From Polaribacter marinaquae (GTDB lineage: Bacteria > Bacteroidota > Bacteroidia > Flavobacteriales > Flavobacteriaceae), in NCBI RefSeq assembly GCF_038019025.1, contig NZ_CP150496.1, forward strand, positions 2,372,001 through 2,436,000: a stretch of 64,000 nucleotides of DNA, read 5' to 3'. Of this stretch, positions 27,924-36,188 are shown one piece after another (positions within the stretch are counted from its first letter, which is position 1; each line of letters begins with the position of its first letter). The position numbers and the translations under genes were made by a program. The notes under the pieces were generated by a model that had not been told where the DNA came from, ran no database searches, and saw only the letters and a list, made by a program, of their open reading frames with translations.

Positions 27924-29144
27924 ATGAAAATGATAATTAGACTTGTTATTTTATTTGCCGTTATTATATTATTAGAGTTTTATGCTTTTCAGGCAATTAA
28001 AACAATTTCTAAAAATAAAATTATTCGTTTTGCATGGTTGTTTATAAGTGTAGCTGTGTATGCAAACTTTTTATATGTTGCATTAACTTATGATAGAGGT
28101 CAAGGGCAAACACCACAATTTCAAATGGCAATGGGTTTATTGCTTACCGTTTTAATTCCTAAAATAATTGTGTTATTGTTTATGTTTGGTGAAGACATTT
28201 ATAGGTGGTTTTTAAAATTAATTTCTGCTATTTCATCAGAAAATACAAAGCCTTTAGCTAGTAGAAGAAAATTTATATCGCAAATAGCTTTAGGTTTAGC
28301 GGCAATACCTTTTGCATCTTTTATTTATGGTATTTTACAAGGTAAATACAATTATAAAGTTTTAAAGTATCAATTATCTTTTAAAGATTTACCAGATGCT
28401 TTTGATGGTTTTACAATTACACAAATTTCAGATATTCATTCAGGTAGTTTTACAAATAAAGAAAAGATTAAATACGGCGTAGATTTAATCAATCAGCAAA
28501 AATCTGATATTATGTTGTTTACAGGAGATATTGTAAATAATAAAGCAGATGAAATGGATGATTGGATTGATGTTTTTGATAAACTAGAAGCCAAAGAAGG
28601 TAAATATTCTATTTTAGGAAATCATGATTATGGTGATTATATGGATTGGAAGAATCCGCAAGACAAAATAGATAACTTTCAAAAAGTAAAAGATATTCAT
28701 AAAAAGATAGGTTTCGATTTGTTGTTAGATGAACATCGATATCTAGAAAAAGACGGACAGAAAATTGCACTTTTAGGTGTAGAAAATTGGGGAAAAGGTT
28801 TCAACCAAGCCGGAGATTTAAAAAAGGCTTCTAAAAATATCAAAAAAGAAGATTTTAAAATTTTAATGTCTCACGATCCTAGTCATTGGGAAGAAATCGT
28901 TAAAAAAGACAATCTTAATTATCACTTAACATTAAGCGGTCATACACATGGTTTGCAAATGGGAATCGAAATACCCGGTTGGTTAAAATGGAGTCCTTCT
29001 CAATTTGTATACAAACAATGGGCAGGTTTGTATGAAGAAGCAGGTAGATTTATAAATGTAAACAGAGGTTTTGGTTATCATGCTTTTCCCGGGCGTGTTG
29101 GTATTTGGCCAGAAATTACGGTGATCGAGCTTAAAAAAGCTTGA
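27924..29144 (+). CDS. Membrane-anchored metallophosphoesterase
   Basis: A 406-residue protein with three N-terminal membrane helices (about 5-20, 34-52 and 70-90), then SRRKFISQIALGLAAIPFA (about 113-131), which looks like a twin-arginine plus helix segment. A calcineurin-like phosphoesterase domain follows at about 155-400. Metal ligands are visible: ISDIHSG (D-x-H), FTGDIVNN (GD), LGNHDYG (GNHD), MSHDP and SGHTHGLQ (GHTH). Architecture and motifs resemble the YkuE/YaeI group, which acts on membrane lipids such as UDP-diacylglucosamine-type substrates in some bacteria. The substrate here is unknown. Confidence 0.88.
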   Translation: MKMIIRLVILFAVIILLEFYAFQAIKTISKNKIIRFAWLFISVAVYANFLYVALTYDRGQGQTPQFQMAMGLLLTVLIPKIIVLLFMFGEDIYRWFLKLISAISSENTKPLASRRKFISQIALGLAAIPFASFIYGILQGKYNYKVLKYQLSFKDLPDAFDGFTITQISDIHSGSFTNKEKIKYGVDLINQQKSDIMLFTGDIVNNKADEMDDWIDVFDKLEAKEGKYSILGNHDYGDYMDWKNPQDKIDNFQKVKDIHKKIGFDLLLDEHRYLEKDGQKIALLGVENWGKGFNQAGDLKKASKNIKKEDFKILMSHDPSHWEEIVKKDNLNYHLTLSGHTHGLQMGIEIPGWLKWSPSQFVYKQWAGLYEEAGRFINVNRGFGYHAFPGRVGIWPEITVIELKKA

Positions 29145-29170
29145 TAATCAGCTTATTCAAATAGATTTCT

Positions 29171-29178
29171 TATATTTG
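29171..29178 (+). promoter_or_regulatory. -7 promoter box of the thioredoxin-like gene
   Basis: TATATTTG is an exact TAnnTTTG match, 54 bases before the ATG at 29232. No -33 TTG lies at the normal spacing. Confidence 0.5.
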
Positions 29179-29231
29179 TGAATTAACAATTGACTAATTT
29201 ATACGTTTTTACCTCTTAAAAAACTTATATC

Positions 29232-29525
29232 ATGACAAAATTTGGAGAATTAATCAGTGTTCATAAACCAGTTCTTATAGATTTCTATGCAGAACTTTCG
29301 GATGCAGAAACTACCGTAGAAACCCTAAGAAGTGTAGCAGCAGCGTTAGGTGATAGAGCAAAAGTTATTAAAATAGATATTAATAAAAACGAAGTTCTTG
29401 CAGATGCTTTGCGTGTAAAAGGAAACCCAACGTTTATGATCTATAAAAATGGCGAAATGAAATGGCGTCAAACAGGTTATCAAGACGCAAACACATTAAT
29501 TGGCTTGGTGCAGCAGTATTTTTAG
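29232..29525 (+). CDS. Thioredoxin-like protein lacking the CxxC active site
   Basis: A 97-residue cytoplasmic protein with the full thioredoxin fold: PVLIDFYAE (strand and start of helix 2), KVIKIDINKN, then the cis-Pro loop GNPTFMIYKNGE and a final helix. Where thioredoxins have W-C-G-P-C, this protein reads FYAELSDAETT; no cysteine occurs anywhere in the chain. It cannot catalyse dithiol exchange and probably acts as a binding or chaperone-like module. The remaining fold is well preserved and the frame is intact, so it is not a pseudogene. Confidence 0.85.
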   Translation: MTKFGELISVHKPVLIDFYAELSDAETTVETLRSVAAALGDRAKVIKIDINKNEVLADALRVKGNPTFMIYKNGEMKWRQTGYQDANTLIGLVQQYF

Positions 29526-29620
29526 AAGCTATTTCCTGCTTTCGCTACTCGCTTTTTCTTCGTTCCTAGAAAAGAGCTCAAACATGCCGCTCAATCAGGG
29601 CTAAACTATTTGCTGACTTT
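29526..29620. repeat. GC-rich intergenic element, probable dispersed repeat
   Basis: The stretch between the thioredoxin-like gene and the convergent deacetylase is about 47% G+C (41 of 87 bases counted), against roughly a third in its surroundings. It contains GCTTTCGCTACTCGC and GCCGCTCAATCAGGGCTAA. From memory, very similar strings recur in many flavobacterial intergenic regions. It codes for nothing visible. Confidence 0.4.
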
Positions 29621-29632
29621 TTCTTTTAGCTG

Positions 29633-30277
29633 TTATTTTATTGCTTTAAAAACAAAACCTTGCTTAGAGAGTTTTTCTAAAACCTTTGGCAGTACATAAG
29701 TAACTTTTTCGGCAGCTTTTACACTATCATGAAAAACAATAATACTACCGTTGTTTACGTTTTTTAAAACATTTTGTAGGCAATTCTCTTTAGATAATTT
29801 ATTATCAAAATCACCAGACAAAACCGTCCACATAATTATTTTAAAGCCTTTTTCTATTAAAATTCTAGCTTGCGATTTTTTAATTTTACCGTAAGGCGGT
29901 CTAAATAATTTAGAGTCAGAATTTTGGTTAGAATGTTTTAGTATGCTTTTTTCACAAGTTAAAACGTTATCAAGATATACAGATGTATCGTTTTTCCAGC
30001 CATTAAAATGATTTTGAGTATGATTACCTATTGTATGTCCATCAGAAATTATAGCATTAAAAATTTCAGGTTCATTCTCAATGTTTTTTCCAATGCAAAA
30101 AAAAGTTGCTTTTGCATCGTATTTTTTCAATTCATTTAGAACAAATCGTGTAATTTCTGGAGTTGGGCCATCATCAAAAGTTAAAAAAACTTCTTTTTTT
30201 TCTAAAGAAAAACGCCAGATGTATTTAGAGAATAATCTCATTATAAAATCTGGCGTTCCGGGGAAATATGCTTTCAT
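29633..30277 (-). CDS. Polysaccharide deacetylase (NodB domain)
   Basis: Removes acetyl groups from N-acetylglucosamine-type polymers (family CE4). The 214-residue protein shows the five NodB motifs: TFDDGPT (catalytic Asp and metal Asp), GNHTQNH (metal His pair), RPPYGK, WTVLSGDFDN and IIVFHDS. There is no clear signal peptide, only a short amphipathic N-terminus (MKAYFPGTPDFIMRLFSKY), so its location is uncertain. It begins 7 bases after the GT117 gene and is probably cotranscribed with it, suggesting a shared role in cell-surface glycan work. Confidence 0.9.
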   Translation of the reverse strand: MKAYFPGTPDFIMRLFSKYIWRFSLEKKEVFLTFDDGPTPEITRFVLNELKKYDAKATFFCIGKNIENEPEIFNAIISDGHTIGNHTQNHFNGWKNDTSVYLDNVLTCEKSILKHSNQNSDSKLFRPPYGKIKKSQARILIEKGFKIIMWTVLSGDFDNKLSKENCLQNVLKNVNNGSIIVFHDSVKAAEKVTYVLPKVLEKLSKQGFVFKAIK

Positions 30278-30284
30278 TTTTGTA

Positions 30285-33200
30285 TTACTCTTCGTCTGGC
30301 ATTAAATGCCCAAAAAGTTTTACAGTGTCCATAAAATCTGTCTGAATTTTAGAAACGTAATCTTTATTATTGCTACCTCTTTCTACCTGATCTATTAGGT
30401 TCTTAAACATGTATAAAGATTGGTCTATTTCATCAAAAATTAAATCACTATCATTTTTGTCAAACGTACTTAACCAAGTTAGTTTTTCGATTATTAATCT
30501 ACTTAGTGTTTCTGCTGTTGCTTTTGCTTTATTGTTTTCTCCTAAATTATAATACATTTCTGGATACCCCAAAGATAAACTGTAGTGGTCAAAATCTTCA
30601 ATAGGCATTTTGCTTAAAGATAAGTCTAATACTTCTACAGCTTTAATTGTGTCACCTTGTTTTGCAAAAGCATCAGATAAGCGCATTAGGCTGTTTCTAA
30701 GTGAAATTGCATTTCTTTTTGTTTGTTCGTCTAAATATATTTCGCCACTATTTATATTTTTCCAGTCTAGTTTATTAATGTTGGCGTACATTTTATCAGC
30801 ATCTATTCTACCAATATCAAACAAACTTACTTCTCTTGGTCTGCCAGCTTCGTCTATATATTTTGCTGGCGTTTTAATTGGTACTAATTTAAAAGCCAAA
30901 CCATCTAATTGTAAATAATCTTTTAACCAAATATATTCTTCATCGGCATTTGCACCACCAGTAAAGTAAATTGGGCGTTTCCAGTCGTTATTTGCTAAGA
31001 TATCTAACATTAAAAGGCGGTTTTTTGTAATGCCTCTTTCATCAATAGTAATATCTATAAAGTCTACAATTTTGTCTGCATCTTTTTGTGCAACAATTCC
31101 GCTTTTTAAAACGTTTTCTTTGTTTACAGGAATTCTAATTCTGTTTGTAGGATAATATTTTTCTTTGATATTTTCTTCTTCAACAATATAATAAGTTGCA
31201 TCACTATCAGAAGAAATCCAACGCATAAAATCTTTAATTTCTATAATAGAATCTTTAAATCTTGGGTGTTCTATATGGTACGCAATATCTAAACTTCCGT
31301 ATTTATATTGGTCATGTTTTAATTGAGAAGGAATCGGAGGAGCATCATAAGTTGCTCTTTTCATTTGGTCGATATACCAATCTGTAGCAAATAAACTTGT
31401 GTTTACTAGCTTTAAATCTGTTCTAATACCTTCTACTTCTTGCATGTACCAAAGTGGGAAAGTATCATTATCTCCAATGGTAAACATAATCGCGTTTTCA
31501 TCGCAACTTTCTAAATACGCTTGAGCATTTAAGCGTGTTGTATATCTGTTAGATCTATCGTGGTCATCCCAGTTTTCTGATGCCATTAATGTTGGTACTG
31601 CCAAAAGTGTTATTACAGAAACTGCAATTGCAACCGTTTTTTTATTGGCAACATTCTTTAAGTATTCATAAAGAGCTAGCACTCCAAAGCCAATCCATAT
31701 TGCAAAAATGTAAAAACTACCTACAACCGCATAATCTCTTTCTCTAGGTTCAAAAGGTTTTGGGTTTGTGTAAAATATAATTGCAAAACCAGTAAAAGCG
31801 AAAAATAAGAAAAGTGTAAAGAAGTTTTCTTTATCCCATTTTACTTGAAAAAATAAACCGATTAATCCTAAAATTAATGGTAAAAAATAATATTTATTTC
31901 TTCCTTTATTTTCTAAAACTTGAGACGGTAATTGTTGCTGAGAGCCTAATCGAACTTCGTCGATAGCATCGATACCGCTAATCCAGTTTCCGTTAAATAA
32001 ATCTAATCGACCTTGAATATCGTTTTGTCTTCCAACAAAATTCCACATAAAATAACGACCATACATATAACCAAATTGATAGCTAAACATAAACTTTAGG
32101 TTTTCGCCAAAAGTGGGTCTTCTTTTACTATTTAAAGGAATACCTGCGATTTTTTTATACATTTCTTCGGATGCAGGATCTACCATTCTTGGAATAAAAC
32201 CTTTATGCTTATCAGAATAATTTGGTACAACATTCTTGTATTTATTTACAATAACATATTTGCCATTTTTCTTTTCGTATTTAGGTTTGTCATCCTTTAA
32301 AGGATTGTTTGCATCTTGTTCTCTGCTGTATTTATTAGAGTAATAAGTGTCGTAAAACACATTTGCGTCACCGTATTGCTCACGTTCGTAATAGGCTAAT
32401 AATTCTCTAGCACTAGAAGGGTTGTTTTCGTTAATTGTAGTGTTTGCGTTTGCTCTAATTGGTAACATCATCCAAGACGAGAAACCAATCATAATAAATA
32501 AAACAGCAAGTATTAGTGTATTTGCGTGTACTTTTTTCTTTTTTCGAGTGTATTTTAATCCGAAGAAGAAAAGAGCCATTAGAATAATTGCAGCAATAAT
32601 ACTACCAGAATTATATGGTAAGCCAATTGTATTGATAAAAAATAATTCTGAAGCACTAAAAAACTTAAGTGTAAAAGGAAATAAAAACTTAAAAACAAAA
32701 GCTAAAACAAAAACAGATAAAACTGTTGCAATTGCTGTAGATTTTAGATTGATGTTTTTATAAGTTTTAAAGAAATATAACATTACAATTGCAGGAATTA
32801 CAAGTAATGATAAAATATGTACGCCAAAAGACAAACCAACAACAAAACTTATTAGAATTAGCCATTTGTTACCACGTGCAGTGTGTAATTCACTTTCCCA
32901 TTTTAAGCCTAACCAAAATAGTATTGCCATTAAAAAAGAAGACATCGCATACACTTCTCCTTCTACGGCACTAAACCAAAAACTATCAGAAAATGTATAG
33001 GCTAAAGAACCTACAATACTACTTCCTAAAATTGCTATATAGCTACCTTCTGTTAATTTTCCTGATTTTAAAGCTAATTTTTCACCTAAATTGGTAATTG
33101 TCCAGAACATAAACAAAATAGTAAATGCACTAGCTAAAGCAGACATAAAGTTTACCATTTTGGCAATTTCAGAACTTTCTGATGTAAACATTGCAAAAAA

Positions 33201-33392
33201 TGCGCCTAACATTTGAAATAAAGGTGCACCTGGCGGATGCCCAACTTCTAGTTTTACAGAAGTTGCTATATATTCTCCAACATCCCAAGCACTAACTGTT
33301 GGTTCTATTGTTAAAGAGTAGGTTATTAGCGCAATTACAAACGTGAACCATCCTAAAATGATATTCCATTTTTTAAAGTTTGCTGATGTCAT
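30285..33392 (-). CDS. DUF2723 / glycosyltransferase family 117 membrane protein
   Basis: A 1,035-residue integral membrane protein of a family typical of Bacteroidota. About a dozen helices fill the first 590 residues, with a large loop at about 330-470. The conserved N-terminal segment TIEPTVSAWDVGEYIATSVKLEVGHPPGAPLFQ (about 29-61, quoted here only as a landmark) carries the WDxGE motif typical of GT-C-like folds. The C-terminal third is soluble with TPR-like helices (about 880-1030). The family is proposed to act as protein O-glycosyltransferases similar to POMT; the donor and target here are unknown. It probably forms an operon with the deacetylase downstream. Confidence 0.85.
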   Translation of the reverse strand: MTSANFKKWNIILGWFTFVIALITYSLTIEPTVSAWDVGEYIATSVKLEVGHPPGAPLFQMLGAFFAMFTSESSEIAKMVNFMSALASAFTILFMFWTITNLGEKLALKSGKLTEGSYIAILGSSIVGSLAYTFSDSFWFSAVEGEVYAMSSFLMAILFWLGLKWESELHTARGNKWLILISFVVGLSFGVHILSLLVIPAIVMLYFFKTYKNINLKSTAIATVLSVFVLAFVFKFLFPFTLKFFSASELFFINTIGLPYNSGSIIAAIILMALFFFGLKYTRKKKKVHANTLILAVLFIMIGFSSWMMLPIRANANTTINENNPSSARELLAYYEREQYGDANVFYDTYYSNKYSREQDANNPLKDDKPKYEKKNGKYVIVNKYKNVVPNYSDKHKGFIPRMVDPASEEMYKKIAGIPLNSKRRPTFGENLKFMFSYQFGYMYGRYFMWNFVGRQNDIQGRLDLFNGNWISGIDAIDEVRLGSQQQLPSQVLENKGRNKYYFLPLILGLIGLFFQVKWDKENFFTLFLFFAFTGFAIIFYTNPKPFEPRERDYAVVGSFYIFAIWIGFGVLALYEYLKNVANKKTVAIAVSVITLLAVPTLMASENWDDHDRSNRYTTRLNAQAYLESCDENAIMFTIGDNDTFPLWYMQEVEGIRTDLKLVNTSLFATDWYIDQMKRATYDAPPIPSQLKHDQYKYGSLDIAYHIEHPRFKDSIIEIKDFMRWISSDSDATYYIVEEENIKEKYYPTNRIRIPVNKENVLKSGIVAQKDADKIVDFIDITIDERGITKNRLLMLDILANNDWKRPIYFTGGANADEEYIWLKDYLQLDGLAFKLVPIKTPAKYIDEAGRPREVSLFDIGRIDADKMYANINKLDWKNINSGEIYLDEQTKRNAISLRNSLMRLSDAFAKQGDTIKAVEVLDLSLSKMPIEDFDHYSLSLGYPEMYYNLGENNKAKATAETLSRLIIEKLTWLSTFDKNDSDLIFDEIDQSLYMFKNLIDQVERGSNNKDYVSKIQTDFMDTVKLFGHLMPDEE

Positions 33393-33516
33393 AAGAAATA
33401 CTTAATTATGTGTGGGCGAATTTAACAATAAATAAATATATAAACATTTAAAAGTGGGTTTTTAGACTTAAAAAAGCTCATAAATCTTTGTTAAAGAAAA
33501 AAAATATTTAAAAATG

Positions 33517-33547
33517 TTTGTGAGTTTAAAAGAAAGTTTTAAATTTG
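33517..33547 (+). promoter_or_regulatory. Consensus promoter of tRNA-Gln
   Basis: TTTG (33517-33520), a 19-base spacer, then TAAATTTG (33540-33547): an exact Bacteroidota consensus. The tRNA begins 17 bases after the -7 box. Confidence 0.8.
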
Positions 33548-33564
33548 CACCCGCATTAAAGCAT

Positions 33565-33636
33565 TGGCCTATGGTGTAATTGGTAACACACCGGTTTTTG
33601 GTACCGACATTCAAGGTTCGAGTCCTTGTAGGCCAA
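33565..33636 (+). tRNA. tRNA-Gln (anticodon TTG)
   Basis: A full cloverleaf can be drawn: acceptor TGGCCTA/TAGGCCA, D stem GTGT/ACAC, anticodon stem CCGGT/ACCGA with loop TTTTGGT, which places TTG at 34-36, and T stem CAAGG/CCTTG around TTCGAGT. The outermost anticodon pair (C27-A43) is mismatched, where E. coli tRNA-Gln has C-G. The CCA end is not encoded. Confidence 0.95.
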
Positions 33637-33638
33637 CA

Positions 33639-33675
33639 AAAAAGTCCTAACAAATTTAATTTGTTAGGACTTTTT
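33639..33675 (+). terminator. Intrinsic terminator after tRNA-Gln
   Basis: An 18-bp perfect inverted repeat (33639-33656 / 33658-33675) with an A-rich start and T-rich end, two bases beyond the tRNA. Confidence 0.88.
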
Positions 33676-33710
33676 ATTTGTTTCTTATATTTTTATACAA
33701 AAATAAGAAC

Positions 33711-34232
33711 ATGAAAGAATGGATTTTTACCAATTATAATACACTGCAATTTATATTTATATCTTGTTTGGGTATCTATATTATCATAATATTACTCACT
33801 AAAATTTTCGGCAAACGTAGCTTTTCTAAAATGTCTAGTTTCGATTTTGCTTGCACAATTGCAATAGGTTCTATTATTGCATCAACATTACTTTCTAAGT
33901 CCGTTTCTTTATTTGAAGGTGTATTTGGTTTGACTACAATTTATGTGTTACAAGGCATAACCGCATATTTAAGAAGGTTTCAGTTTTTTAGAAATATTGT
34001 AGATAACGAACCATTATTTTTAATGAAGAATGATCAAATTTTGTGGGAAAACCTTAAAAAGGCACAGGTTACCGAAGGAGATTTAAGAGCGAAGTTAAGG
34101 GAAGCAAATGTTTTAAAATTATCTGAAGTAAAAGCTGTAATTTTTGAGACAACATGTGATATTTCGGTTTTACATTCATCAGAAGAATTATCTGTAGATG
34201 ATTGGTTGATTAAAGATGTCTTAGATCTCTAA
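33711..34232 (+). CDS. DUF421 (YetF-type) membrane protein
   Basis: A 173-residue protein starting MKEWIFTNYNTLQF. An upstream TTG in frame would overlap the tRNA terminator and is rejected. It has three N-terminal helices followed by the family segment KMSSFDFACTIAIGSIIAST (about 40-59) and a cytoplasmic domain with NEPLFLMKNDQILWENLKKA and a Glu-Val-Lys-Ala-Val-Ile-Phe-Glu strand, as in YetF/YcaP. Family members are of unknown biochemical role. No operon partners. Confidence 0.85.
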   Translation: MKEWIFTNYNTLQFIFISCLGIYIIIILLTKIFGKRSFSKMSSFDFACTIAIGSIIASTLLSKSVSLFEGVFGLTTIYVLQGITAYLRRFQFFRNIVDNEPLFLMKNDQILWENLKKAQVTEGDLRAKLREANVLKLSEVKAVIFETTCDISVLHSSEELSVDDWLIKDVLDL

Positions 34233-34300
34233 TTTATCTGAAAATAGAGATAGCGTTAATATAAAAATCATTTAAGCTAAAGCATAAAGTAGTAGTATTC

Positions 34301-34308
34301 TATTTTTG
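34301..34308 (+). promoter_or_regulatory. -7 promoter box of the VOC-family gene
   Basis: TATTTTTG matches TAnnTTTG, 34 bases before the ATG at 34343. No TTG lies at the -33 position. Confidence 0.45.
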
Positions 34309-34342
34309 AATCATAGAATATTAATCTTTAAAATTTAGAAAA

Positions 34343-34741
34343 ATGAAAGTACAATCTTATTTAGCGTTCGATGGAAATTGTCAAGAGGCATTAAATTTTT
34401 ATGGAGAATTATTTGATGCAAAAGTAGAGAATAGAATAACATACGAAGACAAGAAAATTGATGTGCCATCATCATATAGAAAAAAACTACAACACGCAGA
34501 ATTAAAAGGTAAAGGTGTAAATTTTATGGCTTATGATGCTGCGCCAGATACTCCAATAAATTCTGGAAATCAAGTGCATATGAGTGTAGATTTTAATCAA
34601 AAAGAAGAAGCAAAATCTGTTTTTGAAAATTTATCTAAAAACGGAGTTGTGCATCACGAGTTTAGAGAAAGAGAATGGGGTTTTTTTGGAAGATGTACAG
34701 ATGAGTTTGGTATAAATTGGATGGTAAATGCTAAAAACTAA
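34343..34741 (+). CDS. VOC-family protein (PhnB/glyoxalase-like)
   Basis: A 132-residue protein of the vicinal oxygen chelate fold with two beta-alpha-beta-beta-beta halves. It opens VQSYLAFDGNCQEALNFYGE (4-23), the usual PhnB-like beginning, and ends EREWGFFGRCTDEFGINWMVN, the typical second-half strand pair. In these PhnB-like members the metal site is often lost, and no enzymatic activity can be assigned. It stands alone before a shared terminator. Confidence 0.85.
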   Translation: MKVQSYLAFDGNCQEALNFYGELFDAKVENRITYEDKKIDVPSSYRKKLQHAELKGKGVNFMAYDAAPDTPINSGNQVHMSVDFNQKEEAKSVFENLSKNGVVHHEFREREWGFFGRCTDEFGINWMVNAKN

Positions 34742-34757
34742 ATTTCTATTATAACAT

Positions 34758-34794
34758 AAAAAAAGGATTACAGCTCTGTTGTAATCCTTTTTTT
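34758..34794. terminator. Bidirectional intrinsic terminator
   Basis: A 14-15-bp inverted repeat, arms 34758-34771 and 34781-34794, with seven A and seven T at the outer ends. It serves both the VOC gene and the convergent thrC. Confidence 0.88.
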
Positions 34795-34811
34795 TATGCT
34801 TTAAAAAGTTA

Positions 34812-36095
34812 TTATTTTAAAAGAAAATCTTTTAAGTCTTGATAATTAGAGACTTTTAAAGAAACTTTTTTATTATTAATTACCTTTTTTATTTGAGCAG
34901 GAATTTCAACTTTAACAGGCAATGTTTCTTCTACAACATCTAAAAACTTAACAGGATGCGCAGTTTCTAAAAACACACCAAAATCACTATCTTTTAATTT
35001 ATATTCTTGTAAACCTAGATAACCAACAGCGCCATGAGGATCTGCAACATAACCAGAGTTTTTATAAATTTCTTTCATTGTCGCTTTTGTTTCATCATCA
35101 GAAAAACTGTAAGAAGAAAATGCATTTTTTAAAGATTCTAAATCATTGTTAAATAATTCTTGAATTCTTATAAAGTTACTTGGATTCCCAACATCCATAG
35201 CATTAGAAATAGTTGCTTTTGATGGTTTAGGCTTGTAAACTCCATCTTTTAAGTAGTTTGGAACCGTGTCATTAACGTTTGTTGATGCAACAAAATGCTT
35301 TATAGGTAAGCCGATTTTCTGAGCCATAATTCCGGCACAAATATTACCAAAGTTTCCGCTAGGAACAGAAAAAACAATGTCTTTATGTTGCTTATGTAGT
35401 TCTTTGTAAGCAAAGAAAAAATAGAACATCTGCGGTAACCATCTAGCTACATTAATAGAATTTGCAGAGGTTAAGGTTTTGGTTATTTCTTCATCTAAAA
35501 AAGCAGTTTTTACCATTTCTTGGCAATCGTCAAAAACACCATCTACTTCTAAAGCTGTAATATTTTGTCCTAAAGTTGTTAATTGTTTCTCTTGAATGTC
35601 GCTTACTTTGCCTGATGGGTATAAAATAACAACATTTACACCTTTTGCACCTAAAAATCCATTAGCTACCGCGCCACCTGTGTCTCCGGAAGTTGCAACT
35701 AAAACAGTTACTTCTTCTGAATTGTCTTCATTAAAATACTCTAGACATTGTGCCATAAATTTTGCACCAACATCTTTAAAAGCCATGGTTGGTCCGTGAA
35801 AAAGCTCTAAAGACGCAACATTTTTATCAACCTTCACCAAAGGAAAATCGAATGAAACTGTATTTGCAATAATTTCTTTTAATTTTTTTGTCGGAATTTC
35901 ATCACCTACAAATTGTTTAATTACTTCATAAGCAATTTCATGATTAGAGTAATCTGAAATATTTTCGATGAAATCGCTAGAAAGTGGCGTGATATTATCT
36001 GGAAAATAAATTCCTCTATCTTTTGCTAAACCTTGTACAACGGCATTTTTAAATGTTGATTTTGGTGATTTATGATGTAAACTGTAATAGTTCAT
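34812..36095 (-). CDS. thrC: Threonine synthase
   Basis: Converts O-phosphohomoserine to threonine, the last step of threonine synthesis (PLP-dependent). The start at 36095 (MNYYSLHHKSPKSTF) gives 427 residues and matches the family; an in-frame ATG seven codons upstream lies inside a palindromic intergenic element and is rejected. The PLP lysine is in GPTMAFKDVGAKF (about 102-114), the phosphate-binding loop in VATSGDTGGAVANGF, and FSVPSGNFGNICAG follows. It is the last gene of thrA-thrB-thrC and ends at a shared terminator. Confidence 0.96.
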   Translation of the reverse strand: MNYYSLHHKSPKSTFKNAVVQGLAKDRGIYFPDNITPLSSDFIENISDYSNHEIAYEVIKQFVGDEIPTKKLKEIIANTVSFDFPLVKVDKNVASLELFHGPTMAFKDVGAKFMAQCLEYFNEDNSEEVTVLVATSGDTGGAVANGFLGAKGVNVVILYPSGKVSDIQEKQLTTLGQNITALEVDGVFDDCQEMVKTAFLDEEITKTLTSANSINVARWLPQMFYFFFAYKELHKQHKDIVFSVPSGNFGNICAGIMAQKIGLPIKHFVASTNVNDTVPNYLKDGVYKPKPSKATISNAMDVGNPSNFIRIQELFNNDLESLKNAFSSYSFSDDETKATMKEIYKNSGYVADPHGAVGYLGLQEYKLKDSDFGVFLETAHPVKFLDVVEETLPVKVEIPAQIKKVINNKKVSLKVSNYQDLKDFLLK

Positions 36096-36111
36096 TTTTT
36101 TTTGATTATTA

Positions 36112-36185
36112 GTCATTGCGAGAGAAACGAAGCAACCTGTTTGTTAGAAAGAGATTACTTCAGTTATTTTCTTTCTTTGTAATGA
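36112..36185. repeat. Degenerate palindromic repeat (REP/MITE-like) between thrB and thrC
   Basis: The left end reads GTCATTGCGAGAGAAACGAA and the right end reads TTTGTAATGAC, forming an imperfect inverted repeat with an inner GAAGCAACCT/AGATTACTTC pair. From memory, the intact form (GTCATTGCGAGG..., pairing with ...CCTCGCAATGAC) is a widely scattered bacterial palindrome. The right arm here is heavily mutated. It lies inside the thr operon. Confidence 0.55.
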
Positions 36186-36188
36186 CGA

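Noticed and set aside
36112..36185. Palindrome between thrB and thrC as an intrinsic terminator
   Set aside because: The arms are imperfect and no T run follows on the thr strand; the resemblance is to a dispersed palindrome.
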